From Eucalyptus grandis (Eukaryota > Streptophyta > Magnoliopsida > Myrtales > Myrtaceae), in the NCBI RefSeq assembly GCF_016545825.1, contig NC_052618.1:40804196-40868195 (forward strand): DNA of 64,000 bases, read 5' to 3'. Under the pieces are notes generated by a model. The model saw only the letters and a program-made list of their open reading frames with translations, searched no databases and was not told the origin of the DNA. The position numbers were made by a program, and so were the translations under genes. Positions 42,766 through 57,496 of this stretch are shown in pieces. Each line of letters opens with the position of its first letter. Position 1 is the stretch's first letter.

Positions 42766-43502
42766 GATGGAGCCCACCTATGATGTCCATGTTTGTGTTG
42801 TTTGGGAGAGTGCGTGACTTGGCACATGAGCATTCTGATACATATCTCATCAACTAGTGATTGTGGATTAAACCTGTTAAATTATGTTTTAAGCTAGAGT
42901 CCGCCTGAGAGGAATCTCAAGAAATTCACTTTCTTATTTGGATTAGAATTTCTCCAATTATCTAAGGAAGGAGGCACACGTATGTTGGGGTCGTCGTTTC
43001 TTTTGATCAGAGGACTTTTGCGTGTTTGTTTTCCGTCGCCCGGAATATTTCTCCAAGTTTTTGCCGTTCAAAAGCAAAGCGTGTGGGGCAAGTACCGGAA
43101 AAATGGATGGCCCAGGTTTTGTCCCCTGAGCATTTCCTTAGAAAGAGTGTCCCCTGACACACCGCCGAACAGTTTTTTCCACGAAGAAGCCGGAGGGCAT
43201 TTCCTTAAAAAGAGTGTCCCCCGACACACGGCCGAACGGTTCTTTACACGAAGAAGCCAGAGCCGATTTCCTTAAAAAGAGTCAGAATTGTCCAAATGAT
43301 CTTTTTAATTTTACTAGTTAAGTACTAAACACTTTCTTTTTATTTGCCAACTGAGTCCATCTTATTAATTTGGATTGGAATTTGCTGATGTGAACGCCAA
43401 CCGTCTTATGCAGCACGATTGCGCTGATGTGGATAATTTTTAATAAATTTTTTATTTTTTATTTTTTGAGGGCCCCAGCTACTGGCAAGGGTCGCACACG
43501 GC
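42766..43502. repeat. Upstream flank of chitinase B, first tandem copy
   Basis: The part 43135-43494 is repeated after the hAT element, at 44454-44800. Within each, a stretch of about 65 bp (gacacacggccgaac, then aagaagcc, then tttccttaaaaagag) occurs twice. No gene is seen. Confidence 0.65.
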
Positions 43503-44453
43503 TAGGGGTGTGCAAAAGAATCAGGACCGGTCCGGACCGCTCGGAACCAGTGGTTCTTGAGGGAACCGGTCCGGCTCCCAATTCCAATTTATGGGAATCG
43601 GTGGGTACCGGTCCAGTTCCCGGTTCCATGGGCAGATCCGTCCACCCGGACCGGACCGATTATATTAAAATAATATATTAATTTTTAATATTAAAAAATG
43701 GAATTACAAATTAACAAATCCAAATCAAATAATTAAAAAAAATAATTAAAGTGGGAAAAAAGTCCACAGCGCACCAAATGGAGAGGCGCCGATTTTCAGT
43801 CAAACCAAATGGAGAGGCGCTGAAGCTAAAAAGTCCAAGGTGCACCTTCACAAAACGTCGAGCAATTGGTGGGCAAAAAACAAGCACGCGAAGAAGCAAG
43901 GCTGCACGAGGAGCAGAAGGTGGGCAAAAAGCAAGCACATGAAGAAGGAGGGCTGCAAGCACATGAAAAAGATGAAAAAGCAGGGTTGTAGGAGGAGGAG
44001 AAGGTGGGCAAAAAGCAAGCACATGAAGAAGCAGGGCTGCAAGCACATGAAAAAGCAGGGCTGCAGGAGGAGGAGAAGGTGAGCAAAAAGCAAGCACATG
44101 AAGAAGCAGGGCTGCAGGAGGAGGAGAAGGTGGGCAAAAAACAAGCACGTGAAGAAGCAGGGCTGCTGGAGGAGGAGAAGAGGAATAGGTCAGGCGGCGA
44201 AGAACCAGCAATTTTGGTCGAAAACCAAAGTTGTTTCCCCGTCAAGATCGGAGCTTTCGAGAAAATGATATTATTATTATTGTGAGACTGGTTCCATGGA
44301 TCCACCCGGGAATCGGACCGGACTGGCGGTCCGATTCCCGGTGGATCCATGCAACTAATGGGTGGATCCTGGTTCCAATTTTTCGAACCGGTCCTTAATG
44401 GGCGGTTCCGGTTCTAGGTCGGGAACCGCCCGCTCGGACCATGCACACCCCTA
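43503..44453. mobile_element. hAT-type non-autonomous element with coding-like minisatellite
   Basis: The 951-bp element has perfect 12-bp terminal inverted repeats, taggggtgtgca and tgcacaccccta, and an exact 8-bp target duplication cacacggc (43495-43502 and 44454-44461). Subterminal regions contain ggaccggtcc-type motifs in inverted orientation. The centre holds a purine-rich minisatellite (43860-44180). No transposase. Confidence 0.9.
43860..44180 (+). repeat. Purine-rich minisatellite inside the hAT element
   Basis: Irregular units of about 27-51 bp built from aagcaagcacatgaagaagc, agggctgca, and ggaggaggagaaggtgggc. Because units are mostly multiples of three, long open frames exist on both strands (for example 43711-44211 minus, 44004-44285 plus). 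These are repeat products, not convincing genes. Confidence 0.75.
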
Positions 44454-45509
44454 CACACGGCCGAACAGTTTTTTTCACGAAGAAGCCGGAGAGCATTTCC
44501 TTAAAAAGAGCGTCCCCCGACACACGACCGAACGGTTCTTTCCACGAAGAAGCCAGAGCAGATTTCCTTAAAAAGAGTCAGAATTGTCCAAATGATCTTT
44601 TTAATTTTATTAGTTAAGTATTAAACACTTTCTTTTTTTCTTTTTCCAACTGAGTCCATCTTATTAATTTTGATTGGAATTCGCTGATGTAAACACCAAT
44701 CGTCTTATGTAGCACGATTGCGCTGATGTAGATAAATTTTAATAATTTTTTTATTTTTTATATTTTGAGGACCCCAGCTGCTGGCAAGGGTTGCGACTTT
44801 CTTGCTCGCAACTGTGATGGCCTTTTGGGTGAGGGTTGCGGCCAGCCTTGCTCAGATGTAGGCACGTAGCTTTTCGGTTTTGGCTTCCTCTTCGCTACCT
44901 AAATGATCATCTGGTCATCGTTCCAATAGGGCAAGAAAGTTCAATCGATTCTCATAAAGGAAAGTGTGATTTTCAAGCAAAGGATGGTGAGATTTGAGGC
45001 GTTAATTTTTGCAAAATTGGGACGTGAATAAGGGACACATTCTAGAGATTCTAGGCCGAGGAACAATAGGGAAAGTAGAGAATTAAGTGTTCCCACGCGG
45101 CTGAAGAAATTAATTCAGCGAAGATTCGAGGGGAAACCGTGAAAAAGCGGTTTGACAAAATAAAAGAGATTTTGGGAGTCTTCTACGGGGGAAGTTTCAA
45201 TGAAAAAGCCGAAGGGAAACGAGGGCTAAAGCTCGTGGGAGGTGGGCAAAATTTTCTATAAGGGAAGCAATGACCTATGGGAATCAATAGGCGGATTGAA
45301 TAGGAAAGATAAAAAGAAAACGCTCGTCAAGGATCTCTTATTCCATTGTGTCTGCCCATAATCATGCTCATCTTTTTTTTTTTTTTTAAAATTAAGATCA
45401 AATTAAAGAAAACAAATGATGAAGAGAAAGAGCTGGTGAAACAGTTCGTGCGAGAATGCGAGGCCCACCAGATCCATCGAAGCGGCCACCTTCTGGTAAG
45501 GAGAGCCAT
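44454..45509. repeat. Upstream flank of chitinase B, second tandem copy
   Basis: 44454-44800 repeats 43135-43494, followed by sequence matching 39400-40010. At about 45385-45510 an unplaced stretch reads EEKELVKQFVRECEAHQIHR in the plus frame. It runs into the Copia remnant, and I cannot assign it. Confidence 0.5.
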
Positions 45510-47845
45510 AAGTGAGAAACTTCATTTGAGTTATAGAATGGACGTAAATTACTTGAATCATATGAAATTTAGAGGTGTCATGCAAAAGTGAGGTTATCTA
45601 ATCCAATATTAAGTGCATTGGAATTCAGATCCACTCGGAATTATTTTGTATCTTATCTAGATTGTTAAAGGGGTATTAATTTTATGACCCTAAAGAAGGT
45701 ACAAGAATTATGGTATCACATACTGTAAAGTTTCTACAATTCGACGTAATTGTAGAGGATATACAGACAATTGTGGTACAAACAATTGTGGAATCTCCTA
45801 TACCATAGACTAAACTTATTGAGGTTCAATGTACTATTCTTGATATAGTTATGATGAAATTTTTCAAACCTCTCAAGTCTAAAATGAAGTGGTTGTAGCT
45901 TTACGCAGGAGATTTGTTAAGGAAAGACTATCAGTTATATCATAAGACTATATAGTCTATTTGTGAGAGCATGATTACAATATCCATTACATGGTTGTTT
46001 TAGCAACTTATATAAATGTCGTTTCTTGTTCTCAATTAAGTATGTGATTAAATGCCATAAAAGATAATAAAGTTTTCACTCTGAAATAGGGGTGGATAGT
46101 TAATAGTGAAGAAATAAATATTTCTTTCTAATATTTTTAAAGATTATTTCAGAGTGAACGTGGCATTAATAATTTATTTTCATATGAAGTTACGCCAAAT
46201 AGATACAAAATCTATATTGTGCAACTGGAGGATTTTGACAGATGTTTCAAATAAACTTGTGTGTAAACTGAAAAGTTTTATTCATAGTGTTGTTATTTTG
46301 TTCAATTGAGAACAAAGTAATTCAATACATACCCAAGGTCAGTGGGAGGAAATTTATTTTTCTCATACTCTATGTACATGATATTTTGCTTACAAGTTGT
46401 GACCTTGAGACATCTTATATGTTTTGTACTGAGGTCCTTTAGGATTGTCTTTTCCATATTATATTAGATTTTCTCGGAGGACATTTGCTGATCGTATTTT
46501 GGAATTATTCAATATACATTATTGCAAGCCAGGAATTGCTCCTGTTGTTAAGGGTGATGGACTAAATCTATCACATTGTCCTTATTTAGATATTGAGAAA
46601 ATCTAATTAAATGGTGTACCTTGTGTCAGTGCACTTAAAAGTATAATGTATGCTCGAACTTGCACTAGACTAAATATCGTCTTTGTGACGGGACTTCTAG
46701 GCAGATATCAGTTGAATCCAGGACATGATCACTGGGTTACTGCCAAGAAGGTTTTGAGGTACTTAAAGAGGACAAGAGATTATATGTTAATTTACAAATA
46801 TGTTCAATTATTGCAGTTAGTAGGGTATTTAGATGTAAACTTTGCTAGCTGTTATGATGACATGCGATCGATAACATAATACATATTTATGTTAGTAGGA
46901 AGTGTAGTAAATAAAGTTTTATGTCATCTTCTACTATATAAGCAATGCTAGTAACATTCTTTTAGGTTGTTACTTGGGCTATTAGGCTCCGGAACCTCAT
47001 TAAGGAGTTTACCGTTTTTAATTTTATGGATAGACCCATACGGTTGTATTGAGATAACAAATTTGTAGTATTAACATCAGAGGTCTCAATGGGTCTAAAT
47101 TTATGGTGGTCAAATTTTTTTACCAAAAGGAAACGGTATAGAAATGTGACATAATAATATAATATATTTTCACAGATGATATGGTTGCAGATCCACTAAT
47201 TAAAGGCCTACGCCCATGTGTATCTGAGCGACATGTCATTAGTATGGGCCTAGGAGCATCATGAGATGTTGTTGTTTAGTGGGAACTACTTTGGCTTTAC
47301 TCTGATAAAGGTTTCATCTGTGTTCGTTACACTTTGTAACGGTTTGATATGTATCAACTTTTGCATTCAATAAAATATTTTTGAATGTGTTGTTATTATG
47401 TTGAATACATATTGATAAAGTCTCAAGGGATTGTATAAACCTTGAGTGAAGGCTAGGGGCATCCGGTTATTAGCCTTGTGCATATGTCTTGTGATACATA
47501 AAGAAATATTAACCATAAAGACAAGACATATGTGGGTTCATTGGAACCATAAAGCATTCTCTAGTGACATAAGTTTTTGTGACACCTAAGGTAAGAGAAT
47601 GACGACTGACAAATGGGATCTCTCTATGAGAGATGTTATCCATTTGACACACTACCGTATTGAATCCATGTCAATAAAGTTAAGAGCATTCGTGACCATG
47701 GAAGGCTCTGTGTGTATACATGCAGTTACTGTCATAATTCGGCGTTTAAGACTTTATGGAATAGGATTGACTATTAAGAATTATCTCTGGACCAAATGTG
47801 CGCACATACAGTACGATTTCAATTAATATAGTCCAAGTGGGAGAA
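45510..47845 (+). pseudogene. Copia pol remnant (second family), copy 2
   Basis: Matches copy 1 (from about 27240) with small differences. It keeps a segment missing from copy 1: 46646-46879, reading through KKVLRYLKRTRDYML and VGYLDVNFASCYDD, the Copia RNase H region. The pol end near 47180 is DMVADPLIKGLRP. Frames are broken elsewhere. Confidence 0.7.
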
Positions 47846-48180
47846 TGTAAGAGTTTTCCTAATGTGGACTAAATTAATTGATATTGTAATTTACTGCTTT
47901 TACGGTTACCGTAAAACAGGGTTGGTCTAAGGTGAGATAGAAGATTTCTTAATTAGTCTGATATGGGCTGGCTAGTGTGGGCCGAGTTGAGCCTGGCCTG
48001 TAATGAGGGGGACTGGCTGGAAACTCTATAAATAGTGCTCAAGTCTCTCTTCTAACCCTAATTCTCACATGTATCATCACCTAAGGGGTGTTTACCTAAC
48101 GCTAAACGTGAAGGGGGCCGCCTCATTGAGCCAGTGATATGGAGGGTAATAGAGGAGAAGGACTTGATGCGTGGATCCCC
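47846..48180 (+). repeat. Truncated Copia 3' LTR, copy 2
   Basis: Starts tgtaagagttttcc after ccaagtgggagaa. The TATA box tataaat is at 48027-48033. The LTR is cut at 48177-48182, where it joins the 5' flank of the MAKR6-like frame; copy 1 of the LTR continues past this point (29411 onward). Confidence 0.75.
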
Positions 48181-48223
48181 TTACTCTCCTCATCACCCTG
48201 TATGACACTAGCTGCTAAGTTCC

Positions 48224-48592
48224 ATGGAAAGCACAAAACCTCTAGCAATCGATAGTTTTTCGTATAGCTGGTTGTCCAATGTAAGGACCTCCTTTGATGG
48301 TCTTGATGAGTCTCTTCGACCTTCTTCTATCGACTCTGAGAGTTATACAGAAAAATCCCAGAGTTTCAATTTCAATGTCTCCCTCTCTCAGTTATCCCCT
48401 GCCCTTCTACATGCCGATGAGCTCTTTGCCGATGGCATCACAAAACCTTTTTTTGCCGGTAAATCAGCCAATCAGAACTTTCAGACGTCCAATTCCTTGA
48501 AAACCTGCCCAACCCGTTCTCTCCATTCATTTGCTAGAAAGACTATTTTCCCAGCCATTCGGATTCATCGGCGTGCATTTGATGGCAGCTAA
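48224..48592 (+). CDS. MAKR6-like protein, N-terminal part only, copy 2
   Basis: A 122-codon frame nearly identical to copy 1 (35103-35471); I see one Ile-to-Thr and one Pro-to-His change. The same features are present: SFSYSWLSN and HADELFADGITKPFF. Its own TATA box was lost at the junction at about 48180. The nearest TATA motif is now in the truncated Copia LTR, about 190 bp upstream in the same direction. Probably a non-functional fragment, but the frame is intact. Confidence 0.5.
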   Translation: MESTKPLAIDSFSYSWLSNVRTSFDGLDESLRPSSIDSESYTEKSQSFNFNVSLSQLSPALLHADELFADGITKPFFAGKSANQNFQTSNSLKTCPTRSLHSFARKTIFPAIRIHRRAFDGS

Positions 48593-49329
48593 TTGTTGTC
48601 TCCCGTATGTAAATTTGCTTTATGATTGATGCTATTAGAATTGTCCTACTTCTTACATAAGCAGCTGTCTCTAGTAGTAATAATTTTTTGATGTCGAAAG
48701 TATTTCTTATTTGGCCATAGTGTGTTTAAGTTCACACCAGAAATTGTACAGAAATTTTAAGGTTAATAACGTGAATCCAACGGACAAGCTAATGAAAGCT
48801 CGTTCTTGTTTGAGAACTAGAGATCATGAAAGTCGTTTGATTCTTGCTCTAGTCACCGTGCTGTTAGATCTTCGTGGGTTCTATCCTGATCCCAACATTG
48901 CTTGCGAAATGCCTCACTTGGATTCGCGAATACACGGTTCTTTCAAGTCTGCAATTGCAAATCTTCTTATGGATTACTGCTATTGCATATACTGTCAATC
49001 TCACGATCGTTTAATGAATACTCGAACAATCTCATGAAGCTGGCCAGCTTTATGAGATAGGAAGTTTTTCAATGGTCGCACGAGGAGGGCATTAACAGTT
49101 GGTTTCTCAAGGCCTACTATATTTTCTCATGTGATAAAAGCACCAGGAAACAGAAAGACAAGGAAATTTCACTGTGGCTTTCTCAAAACCTAGTATGTGC
49201 TCTCATGTGATAAAGCAGGGCGCAATCAATCTCTCTCTTTCCCATCCTCCTTTTGAATTTCATATTTGGGAATTTTCCATCTCTTCTCATCCTAGAGCCT
49301 TGCATTGCAAAGCCCTTGAATGAAATCCA
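48593..49329. repeat. Conserved spacer, copy 2 of 3
   Basis: Nearly identical to 35472-36210, including the open 66-codon frame (here extended to 108 codons from 48711). Confidence 0.55.
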
Positions 49330-49950
49330 ATGGCGGACTGGGACTGTGACCGCATAAGCCGTTTGCCGGCTCACCCAATCCACTGCATGTTTTGCTTCTC
49401 CAAAGTCGAAGAGGTGATGATACTCTGCATTCTATTGAAGGCACTGCTTCACCTCTGGACCACGAGCCATTACCTCATTTTTCTCCCCCATTCTCTGGAA
49501 TCCTTCGATGTTGCTCCTTGATTGTTTCTGGGGTTTCATGAACAGAGTTTTGGTTTTCAATTCCCCACCCAATAAATAGTTGGTAATTTGTAGCTACGGA
49601 ATAGCAAATGATGGCTTTACTTTGCACATTTCAGCTCTGCATTTGCAGTCGTTTTAATCGGGAACTTCATGGTGGTGGTATTGATAGCCATATTTTAGAT
49701 AGAGCAGGACCTGTTCGAAACATGTTATATTGATTGTTGCAGAGACTGAAAAGTGCTGCTAAATTTTCCATTGGACGCTGGTGCCTTGGGGTGAGAAATC
49801 ATTCAACTCAGCCTTGCCCTTTCATTTCTCAATTTCTATGGTACATGTAGGGTGCGATAAGAGACTTGTTTTCCTTGGTAAGGTTTCCTGTTGTTAAATG
49901 TGTACAGTGGTTTCCGCTTAAAAAAATTCCAAAGAAAGGGGATCTGGTGC
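49330..49950 (+). pseudogene. F-box/LRR-like gene remnant, copy 2
   Basis: The 63-codon frame starts MADWDCDRISRLPAHPIHCM, the second copy of the F-box fragment at 36211, followed by the same LRR-like region. It faces chitinase C tail to tail. Confidence 0.55.
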
Positions 49951-49990
49951 AAATATATTGAATTGGTAATACTAAAGGTAAAATTCACCT

Positions 49991-50939
<949 letters not shown>

Positions 50940-51249
50940 GTACGGTGTTTCTCTCCACTTACTTGGTATAAGCTCTCCACTCAAGAAATTCACTTTTTTA
51001 TTTGGATTTTAATTTCTTTATCTATCTACCGAAGGAGGCACATGTATTTTGGGGGGTCTCCGCTTTGTGTCGCCAGAGGACTTTTGTGTGTTTGTTTTTT
51101 ATTGCTGGAGATGTTTATCCAAGTTTGACTGTCCAAAAGCGAAGCGTGTGGGGCCAGCGTCAATGACAAAAAAGGCCTAGGTTTTCTTTCCGGACACGCT
51201 GCCCAATAGTTCTTTCCACGAAGGAGCCGTAGTGGGATCGAATCATTTA

Positions 51250-51993
51250 GGCTGCGTTTGTTTGCATTTTTTTCCTGTTTTTAAACGACTTTTTTGTTTT
51301 TTTGTTCCTGAGAACAAAAGGAACAAAATGCGTTTTTGTGCGTTTTTTGTTCCCGAAACACATCTCAATGAAAAACAAAAAAAAAAAAGTTATTTCTTGT
51401 CTCGGAACAAAATTTAGAAACACCTTTCTTCTTCTTTTTCTTCTCTCTTTTTTTCTTCTTCTTTTCTTCTTCTTTTTTTCTTTTTTTTTTCTTTGGCTGG
51501 TCGCCGGTCTTGGCTGGGCCGGCGGCCAAACGTCGAGGGCCGGCGACCTCGCCGGAGCGTCGCCAACCCCGGCGAGGCCGAGCGTCGCTTGCCCCGGTGA
51601 AGCTCGGCCTCGCCGGATCCGGGGCCCTTGAGCTCACCCGGCCAAGGCGGGCGACCTCGCGCTAGGCCGGGCGAGCTCTATCTCGCCCGGCCTACGGCGA
51701 GGCCGCCGGCCCTCGTCACCGGTCGCCGACCATGGCCGAGGGGGCGGCACCGACCGCCAAAAGAAGAAAAAAAGAAAAAAGGAAAAAAGAGAAAATAAGA
51801 AAGAAAATAGAAAAATAAAAGAAATAAAAAAATTATACAAATTTACCAAACGTGTTTCTGTTCATTTTTTATTCCCGGAACAAGTTTACCAAACGCGTTT
51901 TTTGTTCAAAAATTGTTCCCCGGAACATAAACACTTTTTTCTATTTCTGTTTCCTGAAACAATTTTTAAACAGAAATGTTACCAAACGCGCCC
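51250..51993. mobile_element. Tourist-like MITE with GC-rich core
   Basis: The 744-bp element starts ggctgcgtttg; the complement of the right end reads gggcgcgtttgg. The 3-bp repeat tta flanks it (51247-51249, 51994-51996), as for PIF/Harbinger MITEs. The arms are T-rich and A-rich mirror images, and the centre is a GC-rich block with ggccggcgacc-type motifs on both strands. No protein is encoded. Confidence 0.65.
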
Positions 51994-51996
51994 TTA

Positions 51997-52869
51997 GTGA
52001 CGAGTGGGGGCCCACTTCTTCCCAGAGGACCCCGGTTCCGGTGGTGGTGGGCCCACCTCTGTTGTCCCCTTTTGTCATCGGCACCAAAAAGATCCAACGG
52101 CAGCCCACCACCCACCCTATTGCTATTGGAAACACATATATTTAAGGCCAAAAATAATTTTCGCTTTTTTTTTTTAAGATCACCATCACGCTCCCGTGAC
52201 CCTCCATTCGAATTCAACACGCGTCTTTCTCGTAAACGGGATCCGACGATAAAACCTTTTTTTTTACCTTTTTGCGATTGAATGGGTTGAAGGCTGCAAT
52301 CGATGCTGGCTTATTATGATCAGCTGGTCTCGAGATCCTCTTCCCCTTTCTTCATTTTACTTGCTTTCAAGTATCCCTGCATAAACACTAGCGAATCTAA
52401 CTGATCCGGCAGATCTCATCTTGTTTTGATGCCCTGTTCGGTTCATCCCTACCAACTCCCTATGCCCTCCTTGCATCTCATCTTACTCGTACATGATCGT
52501 AGGTCTTTTTTTAAGGCCGTGCCTCTGGAACTTTCATTGAATATTTTACCATGCACGGATCATGATTAATCTGCAGATGTGCCCATCATTAAATCAATGA
52601 ACTGTACCACCTTTGCGTGAATGTTGGGAGGTGCAGATCGTCGAAAACTATTGCGATCATATATCTTCTATATTTGACCATTAGAAGTACGACTCTTGAC
52701 GGTGGATCGTATGTTAATTAAATGTGTAGATCTTTATGACTTAATATACAAAAATTTTCACTTCCCTCTAATTTTTTCCTTCGGTTGCTTCGTCCCGGTC
52801 CGGCAGGTTCTATCCTCCATGGAGCTGAAAGGCTAGCTCTGACCTATCGGGTCGCTCGAATATAATCAT
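51997..52869. other. Spacer left of the D unit
   Basis: 52000-52470 is sequence not seen elsewhere in the window. From about 52477 it matches 40792 onward (downstream part of the unit). No gene is supported. Confidence 0.4.
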
Positions 52870-53050
52870 CTCATACTAAAAACAAATCTTCAGGAAGGAC
52901 ACTTCCCTATTATAGTGAAGTTGCTTGGAGGTTTCCCACCTCTGGAGAAGTTGATTATAACCATGAACAATGAACTTTGCAAAGAACATGGTTGATTCTT
53001 CTCGGACTCCTCCTTATTTGAATTGTTCGAGATCTGCATTTCAAATTTGG
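52870..53050 (+). pseudogene. LRR-like C-terminal fragment, unit D
   Basis: Matches 41187-41366, but a small change after the codon for Leu-Cys (near 52980) shifts the frame. Confidence 0.35.
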
Positions 53051-53445
53051 TGTCCTTTAAAAGGAAAGGACTACCGTCGATCACACTTCCTAAAATTGGT
53101 AAACCATGTCCACACAACAATTTTCATCTTCTATTCATGACTTGAGGGATTGGAAATTAATCTCGATGAACGGTCTTGGGACGCGTGAATTAGGTTAGAA
53201 ATTTGTGCTTGAAATGAAACAGACCCAGGCTAATCTATATGCAAATTAAAATATTTATCGAGTTGAGTATAATATAAGAGTGGATCTCAATGTATATTAT
53301 CCCACAATGACATGATTATTATATTTGACATTAATTGGTACACGTATACACCATGACCAATATATGTGATTACATAAGGTGATTTCTCATGAGCACAAAG
53401 ACGTACGTGCAAATAAGAAATATAGCTTATTACATGGTAGTATTA

Positions 53446-55326
<1,881 letters not shown>

Positions 55327-56211
55327 ATTGGTATCAGAGCCAAGTGCTCGGTTTATAAAAGTGTTTTTACTTTCGAGCTAAAGATTCTTTATGGCTAGTA
55401 TGTTGGCACCAGGACTTATGGAAGGGCAAAGCAACACAAGGCCACCATATTTTGATGGAAAGGAATATGACGTATGGAAGAACAAGGAAATCTATGCTTG
55501 ATGGCACATTCGGAATCTGAGTCTAACTCGGACAGAGACTCAAAATCGAGTCCGATTCAAACTGACTCGAAATCTAATGAGGAAATCAAGGGGGAGAAAT
55601 CGAATCCAAAAGAAAAGGAAAAGAATCGTGATCACCTCAAAAGGCAACAAATTGAGGGGAGCTTTGATCAATTATGGAAAAATCTTTTTTGATTGATTAT
55701 GATCTTATTATGGATGGAAGGAAAGGTAATTGTGTCAGAATTTATTCTACAAAATCCGATTAGTGCATCTCTTATTACCTTTTGTCATTAAACAAATCTC
55801 TTATTGATATTATTATGACAAAAAAGGTACGTGCATTTTATGATGCATCCGTGATTTTTATTGGATATTTGCTGATATAATCGAAGTGAGCTATATTGCA
55901 TATCTTTAATATTCGATTTACTTTATAAAAGCTGATCTTTTTGGAAATTATATGTCATATTTTCTACGTGAATCCATCATTATCGCTTTTTGATTATGAC
56001 AAAAGGGGGAGAAGTTATGAATATGCATATGTGCTGATTGGTTGATATTATCTATGGCATAATATTGAGCTGCGATTATTTTTCTATATATTCTTATGCT
56101 CAATTTATTTGCTATCTTCTGATATCCTTTGATTTAAATTAATATTTTTAAAAGCATGTTTACAAATCTGCATATTCAGAGATTGTTTTGTCATCATCAA
56201 AAAGGGGAGAT

Positions 56212-57252
56212 TGTTAGGGAAATCCCTTATGATGTTTTGAAGATGACAAAATAAATCAAAGGCTACTAACATGTTTGATGGTTGAGTAATAGACCATACA
56301 GATAATAGAACATGTAAAGGATATTATCAAAGTCCGAAGACTGCGGACTCAAGACTCAAAGTCCAAGACTGCCGGACTCGAGACTCAAAGTCCGAAGACT
56401 GCCGCACTCAAGACTCAAAGTCTCGAAGACCGCCGGACTTTAGTATCAAAGTCTGTTCTACCTTAGAAGTCTGTCAACTCGACTAATTCCAGATTGAACG
56501 TGAATGATGAACCGAAGATAGACTCTATGCTGAAGCTGAATCGGGTACAGACCTTAAAGTCTAAAGACCCGGGTTGTAAAGTCTCAAGACTCATATCGTA
56601 AAGTCTCAAGACTCGGACTTTACATCCAGATTCGATGAATCGTAACTCAAGCCCAATCATACAACGACTAGTGATCTGGTTTGGATTCCACATCAAGATT
56701 GATTTGATTGAAGACAAGATCTTTCTATACGAAGAAGCTTTACTTATGAAAACCAAGATTTCGTTTGTATGGGCGATCGGAATCAATTTGGGATTTTACC
56801 TTTGTCACTCAACGGCTACCAAATCTTCTAAGATACGAGCTGTCCAATGGGTATATTGGAAGACGATTCTCCGGGATACTGTCCAACGGTAGTTTGGAAG
56901 TGGAGGAGTATTTAAGGAGATCATGGACCGATGAGCAAGTAAGAGACGGAGCGTAGAATTTATAATTCCAAAGTCTAAGCGACTTTAGATCATATACTTG
57001 TCTCTTGAGAGCTTAAACGTTTTGTAATCGTGAGAGAAATACCAAGAGAGTGACTTAGTAAGATAGTGTGATCTACTACTAAGTGTTTGCACTCGGAGTT
57101 GTAATCTCTTGTTGATTGCATAGTGGAATCCAGCCAAGAAGGCTGTTATCGTGGGAGAGTGGACGTAGGCTTGGATTAAGCCGAACCACTATAAATCTCG
57201 TGTTCTTATTCTCTTCCCTAACTCCTTTATTTTGTTCATACTAGCACTCTCA
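56212..57252 (+). repeat. Right LTR of the Copia element in chitinase D
   Basis: Partner of the LTR at 54260-55326; it directly abuts the target duplication cgttg. Confidence 0.9.
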
Positions 57253-57461
57253 CGTTGCCATTCTGACCCCAATAGACAACGATTTCTCTGCCGTTGATGC
57301 CAAACACAAGAGCCAAAATGATTGAAACGAGAAATACTGGCGAGGCTGAAGATTTGGAAGCCATGTTTAGTATTTCTTTCGACTCACTTTGGATATACTT
57401 GATTAGAGGTTACTCTCTATTTGGGCCTTTAGAAAGTCGGGAATTAGGGGCTTTTTATAGG

Positions 57462-57469
57462 AGAAAGAT
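57462..57469 (-). promoter_or_regulatory. TATA box of chitinase D
   Basis: Reads tataaaaa on the minus strand, about 100 bp before the start at 57364. The Mutator-like element begins at 57497, leaving the core promoter but separating it from upstream sequence by 1.1 kb. Confidence 0.65.
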
Positions 57470-57496
57470 GGAGCCCACCTATGACGTCCATGTTTG

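Noticed and set aside
43711..44350. Frames of 166 and 174 codons, minus strand
   Set aside because: Products of the purine-rich minisatellite in the hAT element; repeats in multiples of three keep all frames open.
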